Origin: Sphingobacterium sp. SGR-19
GTDB lineage: Bacteria > Bacteroidota > Bacteroidia > Sphingobacteriales > Sphingobacteriaceae
Length of the DNA stretch: 64,000 bases
Direction: 5' to 3'
Assembly (NCBI RefSeq): GCF_011043555.1
Contig: NZ_JAAKGS010000006.1
Location: 1-64,000, forward strand
A program made the position numbers and the translations under genes. The notes beneath the pieces are model-generated. The model was given only the letters and a program-made list of their open reading frames with translations, was not told the DNA's origin and ran no database searches. Positions 1-9,378 of this stretch are shown here, one piece after another. Within the stretch, counting starts at the first letter, position 1; every line of letters starts with the position of its first letter.

Positions 1-30
1 AAACGCTAATGCCCAAAACGAAACAATAAT

Positions 31-447
31 TTATAAAACAGCTACAATAGATTGTTTAAATCGGGTACGAACGGGCCTTCCATTTTTGAGTGCAGGCGTC
101 CATTTTGGGGATTTTTTCATTACGCGTAAAGCTTCTTCGGCAAACGCTGGACTTATTTTATTTTTATTTACAATTTCAATATCACAAACAATTCCGTCTT
201 CACATACGGTAAATTCCATTATAGCTGTCTGTTTAAGGCCGTAGTCCACATACGTTGTACTATCTATAGAACTTACAATATAACGAACATCAAGATTCTC
301 CTGCACAAAACGATTCCAGCCGGTGACTCCTCCACGAAATTGCGCATACATATCTACATCATAAACAATAAGAGAATCTTTAGGCGCTTGCGCAGATAAT
401 GTTCCAAATACACCACTTAACAGAAAAGCAAACAACCAATACCTCAT
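31..447 (-). CDS. TonB C-terminal domain protein, secreted (energy transducer family)
   Basis: A 138-residue protein with a clear signal peptide (hydrophobic residues 4-16, cleavage after AQA near residue 21). The second half has the pattern of the TonB C-terminal domain as found in many Bacteroidota proteins: a strand with DG.V.D, then an ISPAFAEEALRVMK helix, then SPKWTPALKNGRPVRTRF. Full TonB has an N-terminal membrane anchor and a proline-rich spacer; both are missing, so this is a stand-alone periplasmic domain and probably not the energy coupler itself. It lies alone on the minus strand and its partner is unknown. Confidence 0.75.
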   Translation of the reverse strand: MRYWLFAFLLSGVFGTLSAQAPKDSLIVYDVDMYAQFRGGVTGWNRFVQENLDVRYIVSSIDSTTYVDYGLKQTAIMEFTVCEDGIVCDIEIVNKNKISPAFAEEALRVMKKSPKWTPALKNGRPVRTRFKQSIVAVL

Positions 448-489
448 GACTCCTCCTTCTTTCTTTGTTTACTTAAAATTACATAAAAT

Positions 490-1473
490 TTATGCCTTCG
501 ACAAATCTACGATTTTGGGAAGATTTCCCTCATTATCAAAGAGAAATGACATAGGCTTCTCCGGATTCTTGATAATTTCAAAAAGCGTATAGCCCCATGG
601 CTTCCAAAAATTTTCTAGCACTTGCCCGTATGTTTTAACCTGCCAATTATCAAAAATCGGTTTCAATGTCCAATCATTTAATGGCATAGGCTCTATATAA
701 ACCTTTTCCGGGGTCTCCATATAAGTATATTCAGGAAGACGATTAAACAAATAAGCGGAATAAAAATACCGAGCACAAATTTCTTCGAATTGTATAGGAT
801 GTAAAATATGCTCTTTTACATGGTTCAGAATGTCTTCGTGATAAATAGCATTCGTGCCATTATCTTGTAAAGTGGCGATAACAGCAAAATCTTTCATACG
901 TAAAGAAAAAATCAACGTATTGATTTCATCGCGGTATAAAAAGGTCTCCGGCGCGCTATCAACAGGGAATACCTGTATATTAAATGGATTGACATGTTCG
1001 AATTCCGTAGGCACAACAAGTGATTGTAACATAAAGTGTAGATTCCGGAATTTATGCACCAACGCTTGAGAAAAATTCATCTCTTCTCCACTAAGGACTG
1101 CTTGTCGAATTCCCGCCTGTATCTCGTTGAAAACAACACCATACAAAATTTTCCCAATCCATTGAAACAACACATGTTCATTGAGTCCCCTCACTTCATC
1201 ATAACCTACTTTCATAGCTTTTTCCACTTCATCCTCTACCTGCTCAAAAGATTGAGCGACTTGTATAGAACAAGGTAGTTTTAGCGACTTATAGGTTACG
1301 ATATTTTCATCCAACATTTTGAACGGCTTTTCTTCCAAGTCAAACGCTCGCATCATCCAAACAGGAAAAACCTGAACTTGCTCCTCCGGTGACCGAAGCG
1401 TTTCTCCCGTTAAAAAACACGTTTGATTATCGAATTTGAATGAAAAGAATGGATTATAAAGTCTTGTTGCCAT
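490..1473 (-). CDS. conserved hypothetical protein, about 327 residues
   Basis: I do not recognise this family. The frame stays open upstream to 1599, but those extra 42 residues would overlap dctA and its promoter. The ATG at 1471-1473 (MATRLYNPFF) is the better start. A TACCTTTG box sits at 1489-1482 on the minus strand just upstream, so the leader would be very short. The protein is soluble, with no signal peptide or membrane segment, and is rich in aromatic and acidic residues. It could be a small-lineage cytosolic protein. No motif suggests a reaction. It is divergent from dctA. Confidence 0.7.
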   Translation of the reverse strand: MATRLYNPFFSFKFDNQTCFLTGETLRSPEEQVQVFPVWMMRAFDLEEKPFKMLDENIVTYKSLKLPCSIQVAQSFEQVEDEVEKAMKVGYDEVRGLNEHVLFQWIGKILYGVVFNEIQAGIRQAVLSGEEMNFSQALVHKFRNLHFMLQSLVVPTEFEHVNPFNIQVFPVDSAPETFLYRDEINTLIFSLRMKDFAVIATLQDNGTNAIYHEDILNHVKEHILHPIQFEEICARYFYSAYLFNRLPEYTYMETPEKVYIEPMPLNDWTLKPIFDNWQVKTYGQVLENFWKPWGYTLFEIIKNPEKPMSFLFDNEGNLPKIVDLSKA

Positions 1474-1500
1474 AACGAAAACAAAGGTAGGGTTTTGAAG

Positions 1501-1530
1501 TTTGTTTTTTGTCTTTTTTATATATATTTG
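1501..1530 (+). promoter_or_regulatory. Bacteroidota-type promoter of dctA
   Basis: TTTG at 1501-1504, an 18-nt spacer, then TATATTTG at 1523-1530, matching the -33/-7 consensus (TTTG, TAnnTTTG). The dctA start codon lies 36 nt further on. Confidence 0.7.
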
Positions 1531-1566
1531 CGCCGAAGCTAATCGAATGTACAAATCAAACTCTGC

Positions 1567-2826
1567 ATGAAAAAACTTTTCAGCCTGCTTTATTTTCAAG
1601 TAATTATTGCTATTCTTATCGGTGTCGCCCTAGGTCATTTTTACCCTGAACTAGGCATCGCATTAAAACCATTCGGCGACGGATTTCTCAAGTTAATCAA
1701 GATGATCATCGCGCCACTGATTTTCTGTAGCATCGTTTTAGGTATTGCTGGCATGGAAGACATCAAAAAAGTAGGAAAACTTGGGGTCAAATCCATGGTT
1801 TACTTCCAGTTCACTACGTTTGGTGCCATGTTTATTGCTATGTTGGTGGTCAACCTCGCCAATCCCGGAGGGGGAATGAACATAGACGTAGCCAAATTGG
1901 ATACCACGGAAGTCAGCACCTACATTGAGGAAGGCGAAAAACATAAGGGCGTCGTACAATTTCTGCTCGATATTATTCCCAACAACGTCATTGGCTCTCT
2001 TTCTGAGGGGAATATCCTGCAAGTTCTTTTCTTCGCCATTTTATTAGGGTTTGCATTTGCTAAGATGGGAGAAAGTGCGGAGCCAGTAAAACGTGTGATG
2101 CAATCTTTTCTTGACGGAATTTTCCTCGTGATTAAAATGATCATGAAAGTGGCACCAATAGGTGCAATGGGCGCTATCGGATTTACCGTGGGGCAATACG
2201 GTGTAGGCATTCTAAAATCGTTAGGCTTAATGATGTTATGGTTTTATGTAGCTTGCCTAATTTACATCTTTATTTTCCTAGGTATTTTGTTGTGGCGTTA
2301 TAAAATTAGTATATGGCGCGTATTAGTATACATTAAAGAAGAACTGTTGATTGTACTAGGCACATCGTCATCCGAATCTGTTCTGCCTGCCATCATGGAA
2401 AAACTAGAGCGAGCTGGTTGTAGCAAACCACTCGTACGACTTGTCATTCCTACTGGCTATTCTTTCAACTTAGATGGAACTGCTATTTATCTAACGATGG
2501 CAGCGGTTTTTTTATCTCAAGCTATTGGTCAACCCATGAGCTGGAATGAACAATTATTTCTTCTTTTTATACTGACCTTCACCTCTAATGGGGCAGCCGG
2601 TGTAACGGGAAGCGGTTTTGTTATCTTAGCCGCCACCTTACCCATCGTAGGACATATCCCTGTAGAATCCATTGCCATCGTATTCGGTATAGATCGTTTT
2701 ATGAGCGAAGCTCGTGCGCTGACCAACATCATCGGAAATACTTCCGCTGCATTTATTATGGCCAAATGGGAGAAAGAAGTCGATACGGATATGCTGAATG
2801 AAACATTAGGCAAAAGTAAATCGTGA
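1567..2826 (+). CDS. dctA: C4-dicarboxylate/cation symporter, DAACS family
   Basis: A 419-residue inner-membrane protein with the DAACS (DctA/GltP) fold. Signatures run in order: LIKMIIAPLIFCSIV near residue 43, the serine-rich reentrant loop GTSSSESVLP near 265, IPTGYSFNLDGTAIYLTMAA near 296, and IDRFMSEARALTNIIGN near 375. The serine loop, NLDGT and DRFMSEARALTN match E. coli DctA more closely than the glutamate carriers as I remember them, so uptake of succinate, fumarate and malate with protons or sodium is the best guess. Length is normal for the family. It starts at an ATG 36 nt after a good promoter and is convergent with topB, with only 4 nt between the stops. Confidence 0.85.
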   Translation: MKKLFSLLYFQVIIAILIGVALGHFYPELGIALKPFGDGFLKLIKMIIAPLIFCSIVLGIAGMEDIKKVGKLGVKSMVYFQFTTFGAMFIAMLVVNLANPGGGMNIDVAKLDTTEVSTYIEEGEKHKGVVQFLLDIIPNNVIGSLSEGNILQVLFFAILLGFAFAKMGESAEPVKRVMQSFLDGIFLVIKMIMKVAPIGAMGAIGFTVGQYGVGILKSLGLMMLWFYVACLIYIFIFLGILLWRYKISIWRVLVYIKEELLIVLGTSSSESVLPAIMEKLERAGCSKPLVRLVIPTGYSFNLDGTAIYLTMAAVFLSQAIGQPMSWNEQLFLLFILTFTSNGAAGVTGSGFVILAATLPIVGHIPVESIAIVFGIDRFMSEARALTNIIGNTSAAFIMAKWEKEVDTDMLNETLGKSKS

Positions 2827-2830
2827 TTCA

Positions 2831-4948
2831 TCACACACCATCAAGACTGACTTTAAAATCTTTAAAAACGAGTGCTGCATCAATAGGTTGGCCTTCTTTG
2901 TTTTTAATACCCTTTAACACGGAAGTCATCCCGTTCTCCAAGAGACTTTTCATCTCTTTCTCTTCTAGAAACACACCATTTAATGTACGCCAGATTTTGA
3001 AATCACAACCTCTGGCGTAATGGTCACATTGCGCTACCTTATCGTACAGAAGCATATTTCCCGATTCGCATTTAGGACATTTTATCTTACCCTTTTGCTG
3101 GGGTTTTATTTCTTCATGTTGTATAGCTACGCGTAATTGAAGCAGTTCTTTCGTGATTTTCACGGTGTAATCCTTAATATGCTTCATAAAAACATCATAC
3201 GATACTTTATTTGCACGCATCTCTTCCAGCTTCTGTTCCCACTTCCCTGTCAACGTAACCTTAGCTATCGAGCGATCCTTGATCAATCGATAAACCGCAA
3301 GTCCTTTTTCTGTAGGTATAAGCTTCTTTTTATCTCGTTTGATATACTCGCGCTGAAAGAGTGTCTCTATGGTCGCTGCTCGTGTAGCCGGTGTTCCTAA
3401 ACCACAATCTTTCATAGCTTGGCGCATTTCGTCATCTTCAATTTCTTTACCGGAGGTTTCCATCGCTTTTAAAAGCGATGCTTCGGTATGGATAGGCTTA
3501 GCTTTTGTAAAGCGTTCTGCCAATTCCAGCGACAAAATTTTAAGTAGCTCTTCTGTTGACAATTTAGGCAATTGAGCGTTCTCATTGTCTTGATCGTCTG
3601 TGTTTTTTTCGTCATCAGGTAAATCGACCTGCTCAGCAGATAGACGCCAGCCATATTGTTTAATAACGGTTCCTTTTGCAATCAACTCCACTCCATGTGC
3701 ATCGATTGTAACGGTTGTAATATCTTTCAAACAAACATCCGAAAAACTCTCCACCATACGCTTCGCAATCATATTATAGATATGTTGCTGCTCTTTCGGC
3801 ATCGGCCCCGGTTTCTCGTCCGTGACTAATAAGGCATGATGGTCCGTCACTTTCTTATCATCAACGGAGCGTTTATTTAATCTAGCACCGATGAGGTTAC
3901 GGCTTATGGAAGCAATTTCTTCTCCTGCAGTCTCCGCAAGATGTTGAAAAAGTTCTTCAATCTTTTCAAATACGTCCTCTCCTATATAACGAGATCCCGT
4001 ACGCGGATACGTGATAACCTTTTTTTCATACAATGTCTGTGCTATATTCAATGTTTGATCAGCCGAATATCCGTATTTTTTGTTGGCGTCTTGCTGCAAG
4101 GATGTCAGATCGAATAGCAACGGTGGTTGCTCCTTGGTTTCCTTAGCTTCTACTTTTACCACTTTTGCTTCCGTTCCGATAGCGAGTTTTGCTATCGCTG
4201 CTTCCGCTTCTTCCTTTTTATCTATTTTATTGGACGTTGCCTTAAACTTGATATTGTCTTTTTCAAAGCCGGCCTGTATCTTGAAGAAAGCTTGCGGTTT
4301 AAAATTCTTGTTCTCTACATATCGAGAACAAATCATCGCCAACGTTGGTGTCTGTACCCGTCCTAAAGACAAAAGCCCCCTGTTTCCGGCTGCCAATGTC
4401 AGTGCTTGCGTAGCATTTATACCTATCAGCCAATCCGATTCTGCCCTTGATTTAGCAGACATGTATAGGCTATCATATTCTTTTCCGTCTTTTAGGTTGG
4501 CAAAACCCTCTTTGATCGCTTTGTCTGTCTGGGAAGAAATCCAAAGTCTTTTAAACGGGGCTTTCGCATTAAGATAATAGTATATATTCCGAAAAATCAA
4601 CTCTCCCTCACGCCCCGCATCCGTCGCTACAATGATTTCTTCTGCCTGCGAAATTAATTCCTTAATCGTATTCAATTGTTTCTTCGCCCCAGCATCGTCT
4701 ATCTGCTTTCCATCTCTTTTTACTTTCTTCACTTCTAAGCGAAATTCGGGCGGTATGATAGGCAGATTAGACACTGTCCATGTGGCGTATCCGTACGCCT
4801 GCGGCGTACACAGCTGTATAAGGTGACCAAAGGCATAGGTAAAAGCATAACCATTGCCTATAATATATCCGTCTTTCACCTCCTTGGCTCCCATCACACG
4901 AGCCAAATCCCTAGCCACAGACGGCTTCTCTGCTATAACAACTTTCAT
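2831..4948 (-). CDS. topB: DNA topoisomerase III (type IA)
   Basis: A 705-residue type IA topoisomerase. The Toprim domain is at residues 1-140, with the EKPSVARDLA start and the acidic metal site ATDAGREGEL near 108-117. The catalytic tyrosine is Y314 in TYPRT. The DHHALLVTDE segment follows near 365. A short acidic stretch near residue 450 is unusual and may be a linker. The C-terminus carries a zinc ribbon (CPKCESG, then CDHYARGCDF), so it resembles the larger TopB proteins of Bacteroidota. It relaxes negative supercoils and unlinks DNA during replication and recombination. dgt lies 49 nt upstream on the same strand, so the two may be cotranscribed. Confidence 0.93.
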   Translation of the reverse strand: MKVVIAEKPSVARDLARVMGAKEVKDGYIIGNGYAFTYAFGHLIQLCTPQAYGYATWTVSNLPIIPPEFRLEVKKVKRDGKQIDDAGAKKQLNTIKELISQAEEIIVATDAGREGELIFRNIYYYLNAKAPFKRLWISSQTDKAIKEGFANLKDGKEYDSLYMSAKSRAESDWLIGINATQALTLAAGNRGLLSLGRVQTPTLAMICSRYVENKNFKPQAFFKIQAGFEKDNIKFKATSNKIDKKEEAEAAIAKLAIGTEAKVVKVEAKETKEQPPLLFDLTSLQQDANKKYGYSADQTLNIAQTLYEKKVITYPRTGSRYIGEDVFEKIEELFQHLAETAGEEIASISRNLIGARLNKRSVDDKKVTDHHALLVTDEKPGPMPKEQQHIYNMIAKRMVESFSDVCLKDITTVTIDAHGVELIAKGTVIKQYGWRLSAEQVDLPDDEKNTDDQDNENAQLPKLSTEELLKILSLELAERFTKAKPIHTEASLLKAMETSGKEIEDDEMRQAMKDCGLGTPATRAATIETLFQREYIKRDKKKLIPTEKGLAVYRLIKDRSIAKVTLTGKWEQKLEEMRANKVSYDVFMKHIKDYTVKITKELLQLRVAIQHEEIKPQQKGKIKCPKCESGNMLLYDKVAQCDHYARGCDFKIWRTLNGVFLEEKEMKSLLENGMTSVLKGIKNKEGQPIDAALVFKDFKVSLDGV

Positions 4949-4997
4949 CTTAACGCTTCAGCCTTCTTTTTAATTATCTATCAAATTATACCTAAAA

Positions 4998-6344
4998 TTA
5001 CTTCAACGAAGGGATGGATATACCTTTTATTTTCCGATATAAGTCCACCGCATAAATATCTGTCATTCCTGACACGTAGTCCAGTACCGTTCGAATCTTG
5101 GCATATGTATCAGTTTGCGTGGTATGGAATTGTTGGGGTATCATCGCGACGATCTTTTTATCGAAATGCCCCTTGTCTTCTTTTAAATAGGCCGGAATAA
5201 ATTCTTCCAATAACGCATTCATTACCTTAAAACCTGCAACTTCAATCTGCACCACGGTGGGCGCATTGTAAATACGAGCTACAGATATTTCCGATATCTT
5301 CTTCATCTGCGTTACAATACGATCATCCAAAGCATCCATCAGTGGCTTCTCAAATGTACCGGCCAAAAATTCATTTTGATTCCTCGCAAATACCGTCGCA
5401 CAACCATGAATTAAGGTATTAATTGCTTTCGCACGCAGAAGTTCTACACGACTGCCAGTGTCGGCTAGTTCATCGAGTCGGTTCCGTAAATCTTCTCCTC
5501 CGCACAGCGGCAATAATAGATCCTCTACTTCTATATAAGAGAGTATTTTTAGATGATGGGCGTCTTCCAAGTCTATAATATTATAGCATATATCATCGGC
5601 AGCTTCTACCAAATAGACCAATGGATGTCGCAAATACCCATTTGGATTCGTCGGATCTGCTTGCAACCCCAGCTCCTTGGCAATTTTTCGGAACGCTGCT
5701 GTCTCTGTATCGAAATAACCATATTTCTTACGATGATGGTTATTTTTCAGATGCCCCTCAATAGCGGAACAAGGATATTTGACAATAGAAGCCAGTGTCG
5801 CATATGTCAAAGCAAATCCTTTTCCATCTTTTCCGTTGAAAGCATGTGTCAATATACGTAATGCATTGGCGTTACCCTCAAAATGAGTTAAATCTGCCCA
5901 TTCTTCGGTACTAACGAGTTGTTTGTATTCTTGACCTTTGCCTTCTGTAAAATAGGAAGAAATGGCAGCCTCACCGGAGTGCCCAAAAGCGGGGTTGCCC
6001 AGATCATGCGATAAACAGGCCGCGGAAACGATATTGCCTACTTCTTGCAGAAACGGATATTCTTGATCTATGTTGGGATTTTCTTTTTTCATAATATTAT
6101 AAAAAAGACGTCCCAACGATCGTCCCACACTTGCTACTTCCAAACTATGGGTTAATCTGTTGTGCACAAAAACTGCTCCGGGCAAAGGGAAAACCTGCGT
6201 TTTATTTTGCAATCGTCTAAAAGGTGAAGAAAATATCAATCTATCATAATCTCGTTGAAACTCTGAACGCGCATCAATTTGGTCACTCACTTCGCGGTAC
6301 TCATACCCCCAACGTTTTGCGGATAATAACTGTTTCCAATTCAT
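4998..6344 (-). CDS. dgt: deoxyguanosine triphosphate triphosphohydrolase
   Basis: A 448-residue HD-domain dNTPase that releases tripolyphosphate from dGTP. Visible motifs: RRLQNKTQVFPL near the N-terminus, NRLTHSLEVA with the first metal histidine, HDLGNPAFGHSGE with the HD pair, and LVEAADDICYNIIDLEDAHH with the last metal aspartate. The open frame extends to 6419, but the ATG at 6342-6344 (MNWKQLLSAKRWG) matches the usual start of the family. A TATCTTTG box lies at 6378-6371 on the minus strand, so upstream codons would precede the transcript. It is likely cotranscribed with topB and divergent from galM. Confidence 0.92.
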   Translation of the reverse strand: MNWKQLLSAKRWGYEYREVSDQIDARSEFQRDYDRLIFSSPFRRLQNKTQVFPLPGAVFVHNRLTHSLEVASVGRSLGRLFYNIMKKENPNIDQEYPFLQEVGNIVSAACLSHDLGNPAFGHSGEAAISSYFTEGKGQEYKQLVSTEEWADLTHFEGNANALRILTHAFNGKDGKGFALTYATLASIVKYPCSAIEGHLKNNHHRKKYGYFDTETAAFRKIAKELGLQADPTNPNGYLRHPLVYLVEAADDICYNIIDLEDAHHLKILSYIEVEDLLLPLCGGEDLRNRLDELADTGSRVELLRAKAINTLIHGCATVFARNQNEFLAGTFEKPLMDALDDRIVTQMKKISEISVARIYNAPTVVQIEVAGFKVMNALLEEFIPAYLKEDKGHFDKKIVAMIPQQFHTTQTDTYAKIRTVLDYVSGMTDIYAVDLYRKIKGISIPSLK

Positions 6345-6457
6345 GTAAAGTATACGTTTACGTTTGGTAACAAAGATAAGGTTTATTGCGTATATAGTTA
6401 CTTTGTTTGAGCTTATCAAGCTTATTCCGTATATTTATGGCGTAAATCCTATACATC

Positions 6458-7528
6458 ATGACTATCTACTCACTTCCGGATTATCAAGATTTTGAATTCA
6501 AAATTGACGGTAAAAAAACACATTTGTTCATCCTAAGGAACCGCATGGGGATGCAGGTAGCCTTTACGGATTACGGCGCACGTATTGTTAGTGTTCTGGT
6601 TCCGGATAAGGCCGGGAATCTTCGGGACGTCGTATTGGGGTTTAATTCTATCCATGAATATTTGCAAGCAGACGAACAGTATCATGGCGCTACCATAGGC
6701 CGTTTCGCTAACCGCATTGCCAATGGCCGCTTTCATTTAGATGATAAAGAATATACATTACAACAAAATAATGGCCCCAACTGTTTGCACGGTGGCCCAT
6801 CGGGATTTCATGCCAAGGTTTGGGACAGACGAACATCTTTCAAAAAGAAAATAGATTTTTGCTATGTCTCACCGGATGGTGAAGAAGGGTTTCCGGGAAA
6901 TTTGAAGGTCACCGTATCTTATGAATTAACAGACGACAATGAAATTGTTATAAAATATAAAGCGGAAACAGATAAAAAAACAGTCATCAATCTCACTAAT
7001 CACGCCTATTTCAATCTGGATGGTGAAGGGCAAGGCGATGTGCTCAACCATATCCTACACCTTCCCTCCAGTCATTTTCTGCCTATTGATGAAAATCAGA
7101 TACCATTGGATAGTGAAGCTTCGGTAGATGGCACCGCATTTGATTTTCGCTCGCCCAAGAAAATATCACAAGATATCGACAATGACGAGGTGCAGTTAAA
7201 GCACGGTAACGGCTATGACCATACGTTCATAAATCGCCAACCGATTTCACAAGTGGCCGCATCTGCCTATTCGCCTAGTTCGGGGATCCGTCTAGAAGTG
7301 TTCACTACCGAACCGGGCGTACATCTCTACACCGGTAATTTCCTATCGGGTAAAGACATCGGCAAATCGGATCGTAAATATTCATCGAGGTCAGCTTTCT
7401 GTTTCGAAACACAGCATTATCCAGATAGTCCAAACCACCCCCAGTTTCCATCCGTCATATTGGAACCAGGGCAAGTGTTCGAATCGGAAACAGTATATAA
7501 ATTTTCTTTAAAAAAGCAGATAGTTTAA
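6458..7528 (+). CDS. galM: aldose 1-epimerase (galactose mutarotase)
   Basis: A 356-residue GalM-type enzyme that interconverts alpha and beta anomers of hexoses. The beta-sandwich fold shows TIGRFANRIANGRF near residue 80 and NGPNCLHGGPSGFHAKVW near 105. The catalytic histidine is probably in INLTNHAYFNLDG near 180, and the catalytic glutamate lies near ILEPGQ at the C-terminus. There is no signal peptide, so it is cytosolic; some Bacteroidota relatives are secreted lipoproteins. It is divergent from dgt and convergent with argH (13 nt between stops). A weak promoter may be TTTG 6406-6409 with TATATTTA 6430-6437. Confidence 0.9.
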   Translation: MTIYSLPDYQDFEFKIDGKKTHLFILRNRMGMQVAFTDYGARIVSVLVPDKAGNLRDVVLGFNSIHEYLQADEQYHGATIGRFANRIANGRFHLDDKEYTLQQNNGPNCLHGGPSGFHAKVWDRRTSFKKKIDFCYVSPDGEEGFPGNLKVTVSYELTDDNEIVIKYKAETDKKTVINLTNHAYFNLDGEGQGDVLNHILHLPSSHFLPIDENQIPLDSEASVDGTAFDFRSPKKISQDIDNDEVQLKHGNGYDHTFINRQPISQVAASAYSPSSGIRLEVFTTEPGVHLYTGNFLSGKDIGKSDRKYSSRSAFCFETQHYPDSPNHPQFPSVILEPGQVFESETVYKFSLKKQIV

Positions 7529-7541
7529 TAATCGCGATGGC

Positions 7542-8873
7542 TTACGTTATAAGTGAGTCCAAAGCTTTCTCCACTTTCTCAAAGCCGAACCCAGCTTTCA
7601 CTTCATTAAACATCCGTGAAATTTCATCGTTGCAAAGGTTACCTATACTCCCTTCGTGTGTATGGTGTACTTCTTTTGAAGGCTGAAATGTTCCGTTATC
7701 AATATCTAATCCTATCTGACGATAAGCCTCTCGAAATGGTGTGCCTTGCAATACCGCATTGTTTACTACTTCCACACTAAACAAGTAATCATATTTAGGA
7801 TCATCCAAAATATGCTCTTTTACCGAAATATGTTCCAGCATAAAAGTCGTAATTTCCAAACAGTCACTCAAGGATTGGAAGGCAGGAAAGAGATTTTCTT
7901 TCAATAATTGTAAATCCCGATGATAGCCCGACGGGAGGTTTGTCGTCATTAACGCGATTTCGTTTGGTAGCGCCTGGATCTTATTACAACGCGACCGTAT
8001 CAATTCAAACACGTCCGGATTCTTCTTATGCGGCATAATACTGGATCCCGTGGTCAAATGAGGTGGGAAAGATATAAAGCCAAAATTTTGATTGATGAAC
8101 AGACATACGTCCATCGCAAATTTGGCTAACGTAGCAGCTAAAGCACTCATTCCCTGCGCTAATATACGTTCTGTTTTCCCTCGCCCCATTTGTGCATAGA
8201 CTACATTATAGTTCAAATCATTGAAGCCTAATAGTTCGGTCGTCAATTTGCGATTAAGCGGAAACGAAGAACCATACCCAGCAGCGGAACCCAATGGATT
8301 TTTATTACACACGTTCCATGCCGCTTTTAACATCTCCAGATCATCCACCAGACTTTCAGCGTATGCTCCAAACCATAAGCCGAAAGATGAAGGCATCGCA
8401 ATTTGTAAGTGTGTATAGCCAGGAATCAATACCTGTCTATGTTGTTCACTCAATTGGATAAGTTTATGGAAGAGTATATCCGTTTGTTGTACCAAATGTT
8501 GTATTTCAGAACGAAAATATAATTTGAGATCGACCAGAACCTGGTCATTGCGAGATCTTCCGGAGTGGATTTTCTTCCCAGCTTCCCCTACGCGTTGTGT
8601 AAGCAACATCTCTATTTGGGAATGCACATCTTCTACCGAATCCTCTATCGCAAAATTTCCGGCTAAAATATCGCGATAGATTTGCTTCAATTCTTTTTGA
8701 ACGACATCTAGATCCTCATCACTCATCAAGTTTATACTATTCAACATCTGCGTGTGTGCCAACGAACCTAACACATCCGCTGCGGCTAAATGTAAGTCCA
8801 TTGCCCTGTCGTTGCCTACAGTAAACGTTTCTACAAATGAATCCACATCAATGTTCTTCTGCCAAATCTTCAT
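7542..8873 (-). CDS. argH: argininosuccinate lyase
   Basis: A 443-residue member of the fumarase/aspartase superfamily that splits argininosuccinate into arginine and fumarate. Signatures: HSGRSRNDQVLVDLKLY near residue 103, HTHLQ-type segment GYTHLQIAMPSSFGLW near 150, and the flexible catalytic loop GSSIMPHKKNPD near 277 with the active serine. It stands alone, about 30 kb from argG and argC, so its last step of arginine synthesis is transcribed apart from the main operon. A possible promoter box TAAATTTG lies at 8986-8979. A 12-codon mini-ORF at 8908-8870 ends in an ATGA overlap with its start codon. Confidence 0.93.
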   Translation of the reverse strand: MKIWQKNIDVDSFVETFTVGNDRAMDLHLAAADVLGSLAHTQMLNSINLMSDEDLDVVQKELKQIYRDILAGNFAIEDSVEDVHSQIEMLLTQRVGEAGKKIHSGRSRNDQVLVDLKLYFRSEIQHLVQQTDILFHKLIQLSEQHRQVLIPGYTHLQIAMPSSFGLWFGAYAESLVDDLEMLKAAWNVCNKNPLGSAAGYGSSFPLNRKLTTELLGFNDLNYNVVYAQMGRGKTERILAQGMSALAATLAKFAMDVCLFINQNFGFISFPPHLTTGSSIMPHKKNPDVFELIRSRCNKIQALPNEIALMTTNLPSGYHRDLQLLKENLFPAFQSLSDCLEITTFMLEHISVKEHILDDPKYDYLFSVEVVNNAVLQGTPFREAYRQIGLDIDNGTFQPSKEVHHTHEGSIGNLCNDEISRMFNEVKAGFGFEKVEKALDSLIT

Positions 8874-9081
8874 TTCAGTTTTTTTGTTTTAATCAGAGCA
8901 ACAACCATATTTTTATCCCGCACGATAATTCCCTTTTTCTATTGACGCCCCTGTGATTTTATTTACTAGTTTCTGTCACAAATTTATCGAATCTTCCCCA
9001 ATAAACATAAGGACTATTTAGCACTTCCCAAAACAAGAATCTCGATAATTAAAAAGTGACCACTTACTTTTTTTTAAAAAA
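8874..9081. other. argH upstream intergenic segment
   Basis: About 200 nt between argH and the small-RNA promoter. On the minus strand it holds a likely argH promoter box (TAAATTTG at 8986-8979) and a 12-codon mini-ORF (8908-8870) that overlaps the argH start by ATGA. The mini-ORF has no arginine codons, so it is not an obvious arginine attenuator. Nothing else was recognised. Confidence 0.4.
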
Positions 9082-9089
9082 TATCTTTG
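9082..9089 (+). promoter_or_regulatory. -7 promoter box of the small RNA
   Basis: TATCTTTG, an exact TAnnTTTG box, ahead of a stretch with no open frame that ends in a strong terminator. No clear TTTG was seen about 20 nt upstream. The start of transcription would be near 9093-9096. Confidence 0.55.
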
Positions 9090-9093
9090 TGTG

Positions 9094-9306
9094 AACAATT
9101 TATATCCCTATGTTTGTAGGCATAAAGGGGAAATGGAATAACGAAAATAAAGACAAGTGAGTTAATACTTACACTTTATTTCACCAAAGCTAACAAACTA
9201 AAATGTGATAGACGAAGGTCTTAAAGCTTGAAAGAAATCCGGCTGACCACTTATAAACTAATTTTGTTCTGAAGCGTATCACGGAGAGGGTGATACGCTT
9301 TTTTTT
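9094..9306 (+). ncRNA. candidate structured small RNA, possibly 6S-like
   Basis: About 212 nt, bounded by a TATCTTTG box at 9082-9089 and an intrinsic terminator at 9272-9306, with no coding frame. The ends pair: GAACAA (9093-9098) with TTGTTC (9264-9269), and TTTATA (9099-9104) with TATAAA (9252-9257). Inside there are further short hairpins, for example TATG/CATA with CCC/GGG near 9107-9130 and GAC-GAAG-GTC near 9212-9222. A closed rod of about 200 nt with its own promoter and terminator fits 6S RNA, which is about this size in most bacteria, but I could not confirm the conserved central bubble. SRP RNA is too short and tmRNA and RNase P RNA are too long for this interval. Confidence 0.5.
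9272..9306 (+). terminator. intrinsic terminator of the small RNA
   Basis: Perfect 11-bp stem AAGCGTATCAC (9272-9282) with GTGATACGCTT (9290-9300), loop GGAGAGG, followed by a T run to 9306. Confidence 0.85.
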
Positions 9307-9378
9307 ATAATATATTGGTACCTTTGTCATAGACACGGCTCCTTATCATGATAGGGAGAAATAAAAATTGAAGTAGAT

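Noticed and set aside
4080..4577. A 165-codon plus-strand frame opposite topB
   Set aside because: Antisense to topB, low-complexity serine/alanine composition, no start signal.
8874..9378. tRNA, SRP RNA or a metabolite riboswitch in this interval
   Set aside because: No cloverleaf or T-loop sequence, no GGAA-capped SRP hairpin, and a terminator cuts it off from rbfA.
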